35,449 nucleotides of DNA from Lachnospira sp. UBA4346 (lineage in GTDB: Bacteria; Bacillota; Clostridia; Lachnospirales; Lachnospiraceae): positions 1 to 35,449 of the forward strand of contig DGTC01000051.1 of assembly GCA_002394205.1 (NCBI GenBank). The letters are read 5' to 3'. How positions within the stretch are numbered: the first letter of the stretch is position 1; every line of letters starts with the position of its first letter. This document shows positions 7,972-16,610 of this stretch, piece after piece. The notes below the pieces were generated by a model. The model saw only the letters and a list, made by a program, of their open reading frames with translations, had not been told where the DNA came from and did not search any database. A program made the position numbers and the translations under genes.

Positions 7972-10176
7972 TTATACAAGTCCGGTTGCCTGATGTAACA
8001 TATAAATAATCACCAAAACTCCCACAATCACAATTGGAGTCAGGCTGCGGCTTCCTTTCTTTCCAATCATTTTAGATGTCAATAATGCAATTGCTGCTGT
8101 TATAAATGCCACACCTATACGCACCGCAGCAAGAATACATAAATAACCGCCAATCGTGAAATATTTCGCAAAAGAAGCTTTATCATACATAAAAGAAAGG
8201 CTTAACAATGGTGCTTTTAAAAATGGTGTTCCATATGTATGATACAAATTGACTGCATCAATTCCATAGACTACTGCCACTATTGCCAATGCAAGCAACA
8301 TACCTGAGACAATTTTATGCACAAGCATCCACGTCCTGCCATTTGCTGCACTATGCACAATCCCATACATTCCTGTACGATATTCCAGTAAAAAACTCTC
8401 TGATAACACAATCACAAGTACCACTGTCAATGCTATCACTAAAATAAGCTCTCTTTGACTTGCATGTGTCCCAAATATTTCTTCATAACCCCTATCTGAA
8501 ATAAGCCACGTTTTTATATTGTATTTCTCTTCAACACGATGTGCATAAGATAACTTTTCCCGATATTCCTTTGTATATCCTATCTCTGATTTCTTCATAT
8601 TGTAGGCTGATGTCGATGCCACATATTCCTCAAAGGATATCTCACCAGCCTTATATAACGCCTCCATATCCAACATATTCTGTTCTGCCTGCGCCAATTC
8701 TATATTCTGTGTATCAATTAATTCTTCAAAATAACTCCAATCGGCTCCTCCATATGTCAAATATGCCGCATCCCATTCTTTCTGTTTCTCAGAAAATATC
8801 ATCTGTCCCTGCAAACTAAAATACACAGCAATGATAATAAGTGCAATGACAGCCCACAGTCCCTTTGCCGTAATCAGTAATTTATGTATTTCTTTAAACA
8901 GCATCGGTTCTTTTGCAAATACTTTTTGATACTGCATATGCACAATCTTTAAGATTCGTTCTAATGCTGACACTTTGCTTACCGGCCGCATTCTTCCATA
9001 TCGCACAACCGCCATAATACAAAGACATATCGTCAGCAGTATCAGTGAAAACAACACAACAAACAAAACAGAAAAAATATGTGTACCAAATCCCCAATTC
9101 AAATATGTTGAATAAATTTCATTAATATTTAAAATGCTCACAATATTCATATAATGCAATGCATTGTATACGCTCTGGATTTCAATTTTCCGGTATAACA
9201 GAATCTCTCCACCTGTAAACACTGCTGTAAATACAAGCATATGATTTCGATTGCGAAATAGTACAAACATTGAATATATTACAAGACTAATGGCGCAAAG
9301 TACTACATACGATAGTAAAAACAATACTGTTATATAAGTACCTTTACTCATCACATGTGTAAACTTTGCATATTCCGGCAGTGTTTGAATCGGATTCTGT
9401 AAACTGCTCCAGCCACCAAACCGAAACATTGCTGTTAAAAATGCACTCACATATAAAACAAACAGTATTGAAAATGACGCAAAAATAATAATTCCAATAC
9501 GTTTTACTGCAAATACTTCTCGTCCTCTCGGTGTATTATGCAATATTGGCCACATACCATTATCTCTTTCATCAAAAAAGCTATAAATTAATATCAATAA
9601 TAATGCTGCAGCAAAATAATAAGTTGCTTTATGGTGTAAAAAATAATCCACACCGCTGTCATCATCTAACAGCACTGTATTATCCTTTACTCTTTCAAAA
9701 TCCTGTGCTGTACGGATAATGTTATTATATGAAAATGAATCCTCATTAGAAAAAATACGAAAACGTTTCATACTGTCTACATTCGAAAACACTTGTGCAA
9801 TTGAATCACGATATCCTGACAGATATGTAAGTTTATTTTTGATTCGTGCAAGCTGCTTCTCATATTGTATCTGTTCCTCGTCAGACAATGACTGATAAAC
9901 ATCTAATATTTCACGTTCTTCCATTTCCTCATTTTCTTTATTATTTTTGTACTTGCGTAATGCACGATAATCTTCATTTGCCAGCTGACATGCATCCTGC
10001 AGCGAATAATTCTGATAATGTTCAATCAAATCATTATATGTTCGATTGGCAAAACGCACCATCGCAACGGACTCCCCTGAAAAACTACCATATAAAAAGA
10101 TTCCAATATTTAACAAGACTGCTACTGCAATAATCCCCAAATAACGCAGCCGAAAAACTCGTAACCATTCCTGCAT
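7972..10176 (-). CDS. Large ABC-2-type permease, duplicated-half architecture
   Basis: This 734-residue integral membrane protein is the partner of the ATPase at 7027-7941. It has one helix near residues 12-30, then a long charged extracytoplasmic region of about 150 residues rich in Glu/Lys (likely helical). A helix cluster follows (about 185-400: YYFAAALLLILIYSFF, IIIFASFSILFVLYVSAF and others). A second half repeats the plan: one helix (LWAVIALIIIAVYFSL), an extracytoplasmic stretch, and four further helices to the C-terminus (ELILVIALTVVLVIVLSE, MLLALAIVAVVYG). So it looks like two ABC-2 halves fused. Upstream are LytTR-like direct repeats and a perfect TATAAT -10. Substrate unknown. Family assignment rests on topology and the ATPase partner. 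Confidence 0.82.
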   Translation of the reverse strand: MQEWLRVFRLRYLGIIAVAVLLNIGIFLYGSFSGESVAMVRFANRTYNDLIEHYQNYSLQDACQLANEDYRALRKYKNNKENEEMEEREILDVYQSLSDEEQIQYEKQLARIKNKLTYLSGYRDSIAQVFSNVDSMKRFRIFSNEDSFSYNNIIRTAQDFERVKDNTVLLDDDSGVDYFLHHKATYYFAAALLLILIYSFFDERDNGMWPILHNTPRGREVFAVKRIGIIIFASFSILFVLYVSAFLTAMFRFGGWSSLQNPIQTLPEYAKFTHVMSKGTYITVLFLLSYVVLCAISLVIYSMFVLFRNRNHMLVFTAVFTGGEILLYRKIEIQSVYNALHYMNIVSILNINEIYSTYLNWGFGTHIFSVLFVVLFSLILLTICLCIMAVVRYGRMRPVSKVSALERILKIVHMQYQKVFAKEPMLFKEIHKLLITAKGLWAVIALIIIAVYFSLQGQMIFSEKQKEWDAAYLTYGGADWSYFEELIDTQNIELAQAEQNMLDMEALYKAGEISFEEYVASTSAYNMKKSEIGYTKEYREKLSYAHRVEEKYNIKTWLISDRGYEEIFGTHASQRELILVIALTVVLVIVLSESFLLEYRTGMYGIVHSAANGRTWMLVHKIVSGMLLALAIVAVVYGIDAVNLYHTYGTPFLKAPLLSLSFMYDKASFAKYFTIGGYLCILAAVRIGVAFITAAIALLTSKMIGKKGSRSLTPIVIVGVLVIIYMLHQATGLV

Positions 10177-10200
10177 CCCCTCACTTCCTTTCTTTTATTT

Positions 10201-10269
10201 ATTATACACGTAACTATAACAAAAGTCTCATTTTTTACATTTTTGGGTGTTTTTATGACATAATTGGTC
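10201..10269 (-). promoter_or_regulatory. Promoter and LytTR/VirR-like direct repeats before the ABC operon
   Basis: In plus-strand writing ACATTTTTGGG (10237-10247) and ACATAATTGGT (10258-10268) are spaced by exactly 21 bp. The segment GACATAATTGGTCGTTTT matches 17 of 18 bases of the segment at the distal box of the site at 5888-5919. Toward the gene follow a poor -35 (TGAGAC, 10230-10225) and a perfect -10 TATAAT (10206-10201), about 25 bases before the permease start. A weak -35 behind a tandem box suits an activator-dependent promoter. Confidence 0.62.
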
Positions 10270-10283
10270 GTTTTTTGCAAAAA

Positions 10284-10325
10284 TAAAAAGCATTGAAGTA
10301 TATACTTTTTGTATATTTTCAATGC
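10284..10325 (-). terminator. Intrinsic terminator of the reductase gene
   Basis: GCATTGAA pairs with TTCAATGC, with an inner ATATAC/GTATAT stem, followed by TTTTTATTTTT on the minus strand. It lies about 74 bases after the stop of the 10399-11259 gene. Confidence 0.8.
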
Positions 10326-10398
10326 CTTTATCGTGTATTAATATATATATTAAATTATAAGCATATTTAGTTACCTTCCAAACAGCTATCTTTTCATG

Positions 10399-11259
10399 CT
10401 ATTCCTGATACCACTCATAAATAGCACTGTGATCTTTCTGACCGCCGTCATGGTTCTGCACCCACTTCATCACTTCCTGCACACGTTCTGTCATCGGCAC
10501 ATTTGCACCAACGCTTGCTGCACAGTCTAACACATTATTCAAATCTTTCACATGCAAATCGATCTTAAATCCCGGCTGTTCATTGCCAGACAACATCATC
10601 GGTGCTTTTGCTTCCATAACGGTTGAGCCAGCAAGCCCTCCGCGAATCGCCTGAAATACTAATTCTTCATCAACACCTGCCTTCTTTGCAAGTGTCAAGG
10701 CCTCAGAGAGTGCCTGAATGTTACAGGCAACGATAATCTGATTGGCAAGTTTGGTCGTATTACCAGCACCAACTTCACCACAGCGTACCACTGAAGCACC
10801 CATTGTACGCAACAGTGGTGTATACTGCTCTACTAGGCTTTCCGTTCCACCTACCATAAAACTAAGTGTTCCATCAATCGCCTTCGGTTCTCCACCTGAC
10901 ACTGGTGCATCAATCATATCAATTCCCTGCGCAGCTAACTTTGCAGCAATCTCTTTGGTTGCAACCGGATTGATAGAACTCATATCAATGAGAATACTGC
11001 CGGTATGCATATACTGTGCAACCCCATTTTCACCAAACATAACATCCATAACTTCCGGCGAATTCGGAAGCATCGTCATCACTACATCGCACTGTTCTCC
11101 AATCTCACGATATGTTGCAGATACCGCACCACATTCCTCAAGTTCTGCCAATACATCCTCATGTCTTCCATTCACAAGAATATCTGTATAACCACCTTTG
11201 AGGATATTCTTCACCATCGGTTTCCCCATAATTCCAAGTCCGATAAATCCTATTTTCAT
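10399..11259 (-). CDS. garR: NAD(P)-dependent 3-hydroxyacid dehydrogenase, 2-hydroxy-3-oxopropionate reductase type
   Basis: The 286-residue enzyme belongs to the 3-hydroxyisobutyrate / tartronate-semialdehyde reductase family, which interconverts a 3-hydroxyacid and its semialdehyde using NAD(P). It shows the Rossmann start MKIGFIGLGIMGKPM, the substrate signature DAPVSGGEPKA, and the catalytic-helix segment NTTKLANQIIVACN with the conserved Lys. The C-terminus (KDLNNVLDCAASVGANVPMT) matches the helical dimerisation domain. The length is normal. The ATG at 11259 is preceded by AGGAGGAG. It stands alone with its own terminator; no garL/garK neighbour is present, so the exact substrate is uncertain and the gene symbol is provisional. 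Confidence 0.85.
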   Translation of the reverse strand: MKIGFIGLGIMGKPMVKNILKGGYTDILVNGRHEDVLAELEECGAVSATYREIGEQCDVVMTMLPNSPEVMDVMFGENGVAQYMHTGSILIDMSSINPVATKEIAAKLAAQGIDMIDAPVSGGEPKAIDGTLSFMVGGTESLVEQYTPLLRTMGASVVRCGEVGAGNTTKLANQIIVACNIQALSEALTLAKKAGVDEELVFQAIRGGLAGSTVMEAKAPMMLSGNEQPGFKIDLHVKDLNNVLDCAASVGANVPMTERVQEVMKWVQNHDGGQKDHSAIYEWYQE

Positions 11260-11357
11260 ACGCTCCTCCTATCTGAAATGAATCTTTCTGAAAATGCTAT
11301 TTCATCCATACTACATCTTAATATTATCTTCTAACTGTAATCAAATCTCATTCCATC

Positions 11358-11909
11358 TTAAAAGGCGAAATCATCATAATCTTCTTTCTTAAATCTGTGA
11401 TAAATAATATGTTCTCCTTCTTCGTGGAAACAATACCGATAATCATCCGGTTCATCCTTTGCAAACCGCACCATATAATCGAATTCACCATTGTTCATTT
11501 TTTCACAAATTACATCATCTGAATACTTGTGGAATAATGCAAAAATTGCATCAAAGGTACAGCCATGATGGGCCGTAAGTTCAATCAATTCTACCAGAAA
11601 CTTTGGTGTATCTATTTCTTCATGAACATATTTTACGCCATCTGCGGACACCTTAAAGGAAAAACGATCCTTTCGATGTGCATGTTCTACCTTTCCTAAC
11701 TTTTCTCCTGCATATTTATCAAATGCATCTAAATATTCCTGCATCTTATCACTATCTAAGTCTGTTCCAAGTAAATGATTCAGCGTCACTACCGGATAGA
11801 AAAATTGTAATGAACCATAATCATATCCCAATTTAATCTGTGACTCTTTAATTACATCGATTAGATTCGACTCTAGTCTGCGAAATCCTACCTGCTGCTT
11901 ATTCTCCAT
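11358..11909 (-). CDS. Conserved hypothetical protein, possibly DUF3877-like
   Basis: The 183-residue acidic soluble protein has no signal peptide or membrane segment. It contains an N-terminal helical half (RRLESNLIDVIKESQIKLGYDYGSL split over helices) and a mixed C-terminal half ending DYRYCFHEEGEHIIYHRFKK. The overall look is of a small clostridial protein family of unknown function; DUF3877 is a recollection from size and composition, not a verified match. A well-placed ribosome site (AAGGAG) precedes the ATG. The gene stands upstream of the reductase gene with a 98-base gap, in the same direction. An inverted-repeat element lies upstream at 11991-12079. No function can be proposed. Confidence 0.7.
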   Translation of the reverse strand: MENKQQVGFRRLESNLIDVIKESQIKLGYDYGSLQFFYPVVTLNHLLGTDLDSDKMQEYLDAFDKYAGEKLGKVEHAHRKDRFSFKVSADGVKYVHEEIDTPKFLVELIELTAHHGCTFDAIFALFHKYSDDVICEKMNNGEFDYMVRFAKDEPDDYRYCFHEEGEHIIYHRFKKEDYDDFAF

Positions 11910-11990
11910 ATCTAACTCCTTGTGTCATTTTCATCTGTTTTTATCTTACTATATCTGCATTTCTATCGCAAGCGGAACTCCCTTTTCTTA

Positions 11991-12079
11991 TAGAGATTAA
12001 GGTGTCAAAAAGTGCTTCAAAACATACATTGATGACAAATTGAAACATAAAATCACCTTTTGACACCCGAATCTTATAG
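11991..12079. repeat. Intergenic inverted-repeat element, copy A
   Basis: GGTGTCAAAAAGTG (12001-12014) is inverted as CACCTTTTGACACC (12054-12067) with one mismatch, and the match extends outward as AGATT/AATCT. An inner TTCAA/TTGAA pair lies in between. The right part, TTTTGACACCCGAATC, recurs exactly at 20570-20585 and in altered form at 16644-16660. It sits between the 183-residue protein gene and the chemoreceptor. No coding capacity. Confidence 0.6.
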
Positions 12080-12082
12080 CGC

Positions 12083-12109
12083 AAAAATAAGGGGCGAAAC
12101 ATCCGCCCC
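12083..12109 (-). terminator. Intrinsic terminator of the chemoreceptor gene
   Basis: GGGGCG pairs with CGCCCC around a 7-base loop, followed by TTATTTTT on the minus strand, about 125 bases after the chemoreceptor stop. The 324-base gap 11910-12233 otherwise holds only repeat copy A. Confidence 0.8.
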
Positions 12110-12233
12110 CATTTTCACTGTATTTTGTCTCTCGCCATACCTTTTATTGATAAATTTTCACAAGTATCGCATTGACAAATCCTTTAATAAATTTCTTTAC
12201 AACGATAATTTCTACCGCCAAAATTTGTTGCAC

Positions 12234-14285
12234 TTATAATTTAAATTGATGTACAACCTCATCAAGACCTTCTGCAATTTGATTCTGTTCCTGTGACATT
12301 TCCGAAACTTCATTAACCGTATCTGATGCATCATTTACAGAACGAACAATCTCACTGCTAATACTTGTCGTATCTGCTGATGATTCTGCTACATTTTGAA
12401 TTGCCTGTGCAACTTCATTCATAATCATTCGAATATTGCCTGCCATTGTTGATACCTTATTAGACACCTGTGCAAAAAACTTCGCGTCTTCACCATACTG
12501 ACTTGCAACTGACACAAACTCTCCATAATCCGGTGTTACAGTTTCTGATACAAAATCCAACATTTCTTCGGCACTTTTACTTAATTGCTCAAATGCTCCC
12601 TGAACCTGTCCGATTGTCGTTTGAATATTTCCAACCGCTTCAGAGGTTTCATTTGCCAGTTTACCAATCTCTGTTGCAACAACTGCAAAGCCCTTACCGT
12701 GTTCCCCTGCTCTGGCAGCTTCAATCGAAGCATTGAGTGACAACAGATTAATCTGTTCCGCAATTCCTGCTATTACGATTGCAAGCTGATTAATATTTTC
12801 TACCACTTCTGCATTCGCTACACTCTCCTGAAGTTTAACTTCAAATGATTTTGCAAGATTTCCTGCTGATGCAGATGAAGCCTTTGCCCGTTCTTCAACC
12901 TTCAATGCTCTTGTCTGAATCTCATCAGATAATTTCAAACTCTGTTCTGTTTCTTCTGCAAGTATTGAAACCGAAGCTCCCACTTCCTCTGCACTCGCGT
13001 TTACTTCTTCTGTCGCTGCACTTGTTGAAAGCATTGCTTCATTGATTCGATTCATTCCAGACTGAATCCCTTCAAATTCACTTAATAACGCAGCTGCAGA
13101 CTCACTTAATTTCTGACTTGAAGTGGCAATCTCACTAGAATGATTTGAAATATTGCGAATCACATCTCGATTACTTTCAAACATTTCATTGAGCGAATGA
13201 CTCATATTACCAATTTCATCTTTCGACTTAATCTGCAATGGATCTACCGTAAAATCTCCTTCTGCTAATAATCCTGCGAACACATTTACTGTTTGAATCT
13301 CTTTGGCAATTTTTCTTACCTGCAAAATAATAATTACCGTAGCAGCCACCAATGCTATCACCGCAATGATTACCAACTGATTTGCAACCTTTTTAGCTGG
13401 TTCATTAATCTCACTCGTTGGAATTCTTGTCGCTAATTTCCAACCCGTTCCCTGCAAAGTTCCATAATATAACTTATATTCAGTACCATCATGATAAATA
13501 ACACTGCCTTCTTGATTACTAACCATTTCCTGTCCTGCTGTCGCAATATCACCATCTTCTTTCAGAATTGACATTGCCGATGTAATTTTGTCCTGTTCAA
13601 CACCTGCAAGATAAACACCTTCACTACTAAACAACAAACCTCTGCCATTTTCGCCTACTCGAATTTCATCTACGATTTCATTCATCTTATTTAATGTAAT
13701 GTCAACTGATATACAGCCTATATACTTCCCATTATCCGTAATTGGCATGGTACAGGTTGACATAATGGTTTTAGACGTTTCATCCCAATATGGGTCTGTG
13801 ATAACTGCTTTACCATCTTTGACGTTCTTAGCAATGGTATAATACTCCTGATTAAAATAATTATACGTTGCATTGCTATATTCATACGTTGTTGTAATCT
13901 TATTTCCATCCTTATATATGTATGGTCCGACATACTGTTCATCCGCATTATACACATATGGTTCAAACCATATACCACTGCCATTAACCATTGGGTGCTT
14001 TTCTATAATTCCAGAAATATACTTTTCATATTCTGATAAAGACATTTTTGTATATGTATTCTGTACGGTACTGGCTATTGCTTCTGCAAGAACCCTTACC
14101 TCTTCAAGGTCAGCATTAATAATTGCCATATTCTGATCTCTCGTTGCAAACATTGTTTCATCCATCTGTTGATTTGCAAGCTGCTTGCTAGATTCTGTGG
14201 CAACAACAGTCAATAATAGAAATGCTAAAACAATGACCGGCAATATTGTCGCCAACATTTTTGTTTGAATTTTCTTAAATTTCAT
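12234..14285 (-). CDS. Methyl-accepting chemotaxis protein with a Cache sensor domain
   Basis: This 683-residue transmembrane receptor signals to CheA/CheW. It has a first helix at about residues 10-30 (MLATILPVIVLAFLLLTVVA) and a periplasm-equivalent dCache-type sensor of about 270 residues with features such as SGIWFEPYVYNADEQYVGPY. A second helix follows at about 303-322 (VIIAVIALVAATVIIIL), then a HAMP-like linker and a long signalling coiled coil. The conserved hairpin tip reads INLLSLNASIEAARAGEHGK. The ligand is unknown. The ATG is preceded by GGAGGAAAG. The gene is monocistronic, with a terminator at 12083-12109. No flagellar or che genes are nearby. Confidence 0.95.
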   Translation of the reverse strand: MKFKKIQTKMLATILPVIVLAFLLLTVVATESSKQLANQQMDETMFATRDQNMAIINADLEEVRVLAEAIASTVQNTYTKMSLSEYEKYISGIIEKHPMVNGSGIWFEPYVYNADEQYVGPYIYKDGNKITTTYEYSNATYNYFNQEYYTIAKNVKDGKAVITDPYWDETSKTIMSTCTMPITDNGKYIGCISVDITLNKMNEIVDEIRVGENGRGLLFSSEGVYLAGVEQDKITSAMSILKEDGDIATAGQEMVSNQEGSVIYHDGTEYKLYYGTLQGTGWKLATRIPTSEINEPAKKVANQLVIIAVIALVAATVIIILQVRKIAKEIQTVNVFAGLLAEGDFTVDPLQIKSKDEIGNMSHSLNEMFESNRDVIRNISNHSSEIATSSQKLSESAAALLSEFEGIQSGMNRINEAMLSTSAATEEVNASAEEVGASVSILAEETEQSLKLSDEIQTRALKVEERAKASSASAGNLAKSFEVKLQESVANAEVVENINQLAIVIAGIAEQINLLSLNASIEAARAGEHGKGFAVVATEIGKLANETSEAVGNIQTTIGQVQGAFEQLSKSAEEMLDFVSETVTPDYGEFVSVASQYGEDAKFFAQVSNKVSTMAGNIRMIMNEVAQAIQNVAESSADTTSISSEIVRSVNDASDTVNEVSEMSQEQNQIAEGLDEVVHQFKL

Positions 14286-14394
14286 ACACTTTCCTCCATA
14301 ATTTTTAGTAAATTTTATTCATTGCGCTGTAATTATGGAAATATTTTATCAAATATTTGTGTATTATTCAACAATATAATCTTAAATTTTTAGA

Positions 14395-14434
14395 AAAATT
14401 TATAGGATATTACCAATTTGTGATAATATCCTAT
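14395..14434 (-). terminator. Hairpin after the radical SAM gene, probable terminator
   Basis: ATAGGATATTA and TAATATCCTAT (14402-14412 and 14424-14434) form a perfect 11-bp stem, followed on the minus strand by AAATTTTTC. It lies 80 bases after the radical SAM stop. The T run is three bases from the stem, which lowers certainty. Confidence 0.55.
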
Positions 14435-14513
14435 TCCCATCAATCCTCATTGGATTGAAGCATCTATATTTACAATGTCAAAATGCTTTTCAATTGTAAC
14501 TGCAATTCTTATT

Positions 14514-15602
14514 TTATTTTAATAATGCTTCAAGCATGTCTTTGCGTTCGTAAAGCACACAGCCTCCGGCATGGTCTTCCATTAAAACATCCTGTGTACG
14601 CAATTTCTCAAACAACGGAGACTTCATTGCCGCACGCAAGCCGATTTCCTTTACATTTACATCCGAATATGGTGAAAATGGGCACGGCTCTGCGCCACCA
14701 TGTGAATTGATATGGAAAAAGCCTCTTCCTGCTGCGATACATCCGCCAGAAGACTTCTCATCCCCCGGAAATGCAATAAGCACCATATCTTCATGTTCTG
14801 TACGCAAACGACTGATTCCAGAACGAAGTACTTCTCTTTCTGCATCTTCTAGCGCAAGCACCTTCGTTTCTTCTGACACCGGAACATATTCTACATAAAT
14901 GATTGCTTTGCAGCCTTTCGCATACATATCCTTCACATATTCATCCGATAATACTTCCTGCATATTTTCCTTTGTAACCGTAACAGATGCACCGAATACA
15001 ATCCCTTTCTTAGACATCTTCTCCATCGCGGTATCTAACTTCTGATAGACACCTTTGCCTCGACGTTCATCTGTTGCCTGTTCGCCGCCTTCGATACTAA
15101 GAATTGGAACAAGATTGCGATGTGCATCAAATAGGTTCAAATAGCGGTCACTAACCATCGTTCCATTTGTAAAAATTGGAAATAGCACATCTTCTCTCTT
15201 TGCAGCCCGTTCAATAACATCCGCACGAACAAATGGTTCTCCACCGATGAGCAGAACAAAGCCGATTCCCATATCTGCTGCATCGTCAAATACTTTGCCC
15301 CATTCATCCGCAGACAACTGATTGACAACTGCCGCATCATTACATGTATCTACTGCCCTTGCATAACAGCCTGCACAATGCAAATTACAACTGCTTGTAA
15401 TACTTGCAATCAGAAATGGCGGGATATGCTCTCCTGCCTGTTCTAATTCATGTCTTCGCTGTGATGCCTTCTTACTTGCCAGCGCATATTTTCCAACAAA
15501 AATACTTTCCTTTGGATTCGTTAGTGTCGCTTTTACAACATTTTTTACAAATTTTTCAACACCATTTGTCAAATACGTTTCTAAATTAAATTCTTTCTCC
15601 AT
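14514..15602 (-). CDS. Radical SAM protein with C-terminal cysteine motif
   Basis: The 362-residue protein is predicted to cleave S-adenosylmethionine with a [4Fe-4S] cluster bound by Cys72, Cys76 and Cys79 in SSCNLHCAGCY. The SAM-binding GGEP motif appears as LLIGGEPFVR. The C-terminal part carries further cysteines (SGGCIAAG, EPCPFSP, AGGCVLY), suggesting an auxiliary cluster as in SPASM-like proteins, though in shorter form. The substrate is unknown. It starts 18 bases after the flavodoxin gene, in the same direction, so the flavodoxin is a natural electron donor for cluster reduction. The ATG has AGAGAGG upstream. The pair is divergent from an HxlR regulator. A peptide or small-molecule substrate cannot be named from context. 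Confidence 0.88.
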   Translation of the reverse strand: MEKEFNLETYLTNGVEKFVKNVVKATLTNPKESIFVGKYALASKKASQRRHELEQAGEHIPPFLIASITSSCNLHCAGCYARAVDTCNDAAVVNQLSADEWGKVFDDAADMGIGFVLLIGGEPFVRADVIERAAKREDVLFPIFTNGTMVSDRYLNLFDAHRNLVPILSIEGGEQATDERRGKGVYQKLDTAMEKMSKKGIVFGASVTVTKENMQEVLSDEYVKDMYAKGCKAIIYVEYVPVSEETKVLALEDAEREVLRSGISRLRTEHEDMVLIAFPGDEKSSGGCIAAGRGFFHINSHGGAEPCPFSPYSDVNVKEIGLRAAMKSPLFEKLRTQDVLMEDHAGGCVLYERKDMLEALLK

Positions 15603-15620
15603 TGATTATCCTTACCTCTC

Positions 15621-16046
15621 TTACTTTCCATACTTTGCAAGAATCTTCTTTGTAAATGCCTGAACTTCCTGAATGTCATCCTGATTTGGACGATTCTTAT
15701 GCATCGCCATAAACTGGCCTCTGCAATAGAAATTCTCTTCTGCTACATCAATGCCTGCCTGTGTAAGACGCTTCTTAATATCCGGAAATGCTCTCTCTGC
15801 AAGTGCTGATGTTGAAAATACAACAACCTTCTTTACCTTTCTGCCGTCTAACTGTTCGATATAACGCTTCACAGCTCCGTCAATACCTGCCCAGTAAACA
15901 GATGCACCTAAGAACAAGATGTCTGCCTGTGTCACAGCCTTTCCACCCTGAATTGGTGTTGCCTTCACGCCTGCTGTCTGCGCAATTGCCTCTGCTAATT
16001 TCTTTGTATTTCCTGATTTTGAAAAATATACAACTTGTGTATTCAT
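15621..16046 (-). CDS. Small flavodoxin-domain protein
   Basis: The 141-residue protein is a short flavodoxin that binds FMN and carries electrons. The N-terminal phosphate-binding loop is visible as YFSKSGNTKKLAEAIA, and the second beta strand with ILFLGASVYWAG contacts the flavin. The C-terminal end is the usual helix (VQAFTKKILAKYG). It is the first gene of an operon with the radical SAM protein, whose iron-sulfur cluster it could reduce. The promoter is likely TTGAAT with TATAAT (16090-16085) and lies inside the divergent region with the HxlR gene. The ATG has AAGGAAG upstream. It could also be a protoporphyrinogen-oxidase-like flavodoxin, but the length fits a plain electron carrier. Confidence 0.88.
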   Translation of the reverse strand: MNTQVVYFSKSGNTKKLAEAIAQTAGVKATPIQGGKAVTQADILFLGASVYWAGIDGAVKRYIEQLDGRKVKKVVVFSTSALAERAFPDIKKRLTQAGIDVAEENFYCRGQFMAMHKNRPNQDDIQEVQAFTKKILAKYGK

Positions 16047-16080
16047 ATGATTACTTCCTTTCTATTCCTTATTGGTTGCT

Positions 16081-16095
16081 TACAATTATATTGTA
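16081..16095 (-). promoter_or_regulatory. Palindrome over the flavodoxin -10 box
   Basis: TACAAT-TAT-ATTGTA (16081-16095) has perfect 6-bp arms and contains the flavodoxin -10 TATAAT (16090-16085). It may be an operator for HxlR autoregulation or for another regulator. The AT-rich composition makes chance symmetry possible. Confidence 0.35.
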
Positions 16096-16131
16096 TGTAA
16101 TTATTATAATTCAATTTCAAAAAATCGCAAG

Positions 16132-16155
16132 TACTATTATTTAAAATACATAGTA
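16132..16155 (+). promoter_or_regulatory. TACTAT...ATAGTA operator candidate of the HxlR gene
   Basis: TACTAT (16132-16137) and ATAGTA (16150-16155) are perfect inverted repeats 12 bp apart, overlapping the -35 region (TATCTT) of the plus-strand promoter. Such TACTAT/ATAGTA symmetry resembles operators of the YodB/HypR-type HxlR regulators. Confidence 0.5.
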
Positions 16156-16173
16156 TCTTTTTTCATACCATTG

Positions 16174-16182
16174 TGTTATAAT
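16174..16182 (+). promoter_or_regulatory. Extended -10 promoter of the HxlR gene
   Basis: TGT-TATAAT (16174-16182) is a perfect extended -10 box. The matching -35 is weak (TATCTT). Start of transcription is expected near 16189, with AGAAAGGA as ribosome site before ATG 16213. Confidence 0.65.
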
Positions 16183-16212
16183 TAGGAAAATCACGGATAG
16201 AAAGGATTTATT

Positions 16213-16599
16213 ATGAGTCAAAATTATTTAAATGAAACGCAGCCCGTTGACAATGTGCAATGTCCACTGCGCTATTTACAAGCATTGCTTGGCGGAAAGT
16301 GGAAACTGCCGATTCTGTGCATGTTGTCAAATGGAACGCCACTGCGAAATGCTACTATAAAAAGACGATTGGGAAACATCACAAATGCAATGCTCTCCCA
16401 GACCTTAAAAGAACTAGAATCTTCTGGAATCATTCATCGTGAGCAGTTCAATGAAGTTCCTCCACATGTAGAATATACACTCACACCACGCGGAAAGAGT
16501 ATCATCGAATCTCTGATGCAGATTGGTGCATGGGCAACCAACGATATGCATCAGGTGTGTATTGAACCTGCCTGTGATAAATGTGCCTCAACCTGCTAA
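16213..16599 (+). CDS. HxlR-family winged-helix regulator with a Cys-rich tail
   Basis: The 128-residue DNA-binding protein is the only clear plus-strand gene. It has the HxlR signature: an N-terminal Cys-Pro-Leu (Cys17), GGKWKLPILCML, the recognition-helix region TNAMLSQTLKELESSGII, and the wing HVEYTLTPRGKS. The N-terminal Cys matches the redox-sensing Cys of YodB/HypR-type members. The C-terminus adds four cysteines (Cys116, Cys121, Cys124 and Cys128) in VCIEPACDKCASTC, not part of the usual fold, so it may bind metal or sense thiol stress. It lies divergently from the flavodoxin/radical SAM operon, which it probably controls. Start chosen by the ribosome site AGAAAGGA. A downstream hairpin acts as a likely terminator. 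Confidence 0.92.
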   Translation: MSQNYLNETQPVDNVQCPLRYLQALLGGKWKLPILCMLSNGTPLRNATIKRRLGNITNAMLSQTLKELESSGIIHREQFNEVPPHVEYTLTPRGKSIIESLMQIGAWATNDMHQVCIEPACDKCASTC

Positions 16600-16610
16600 T
16601 ATAAAGTTTG

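Noticed and set aside
10237..10269. Direct repeats as part of the reductase terminator
   Set aside because: The terminator stem is separate (10284-10325); the repeats are on the promoter side and match the distant site at 5888-5919.
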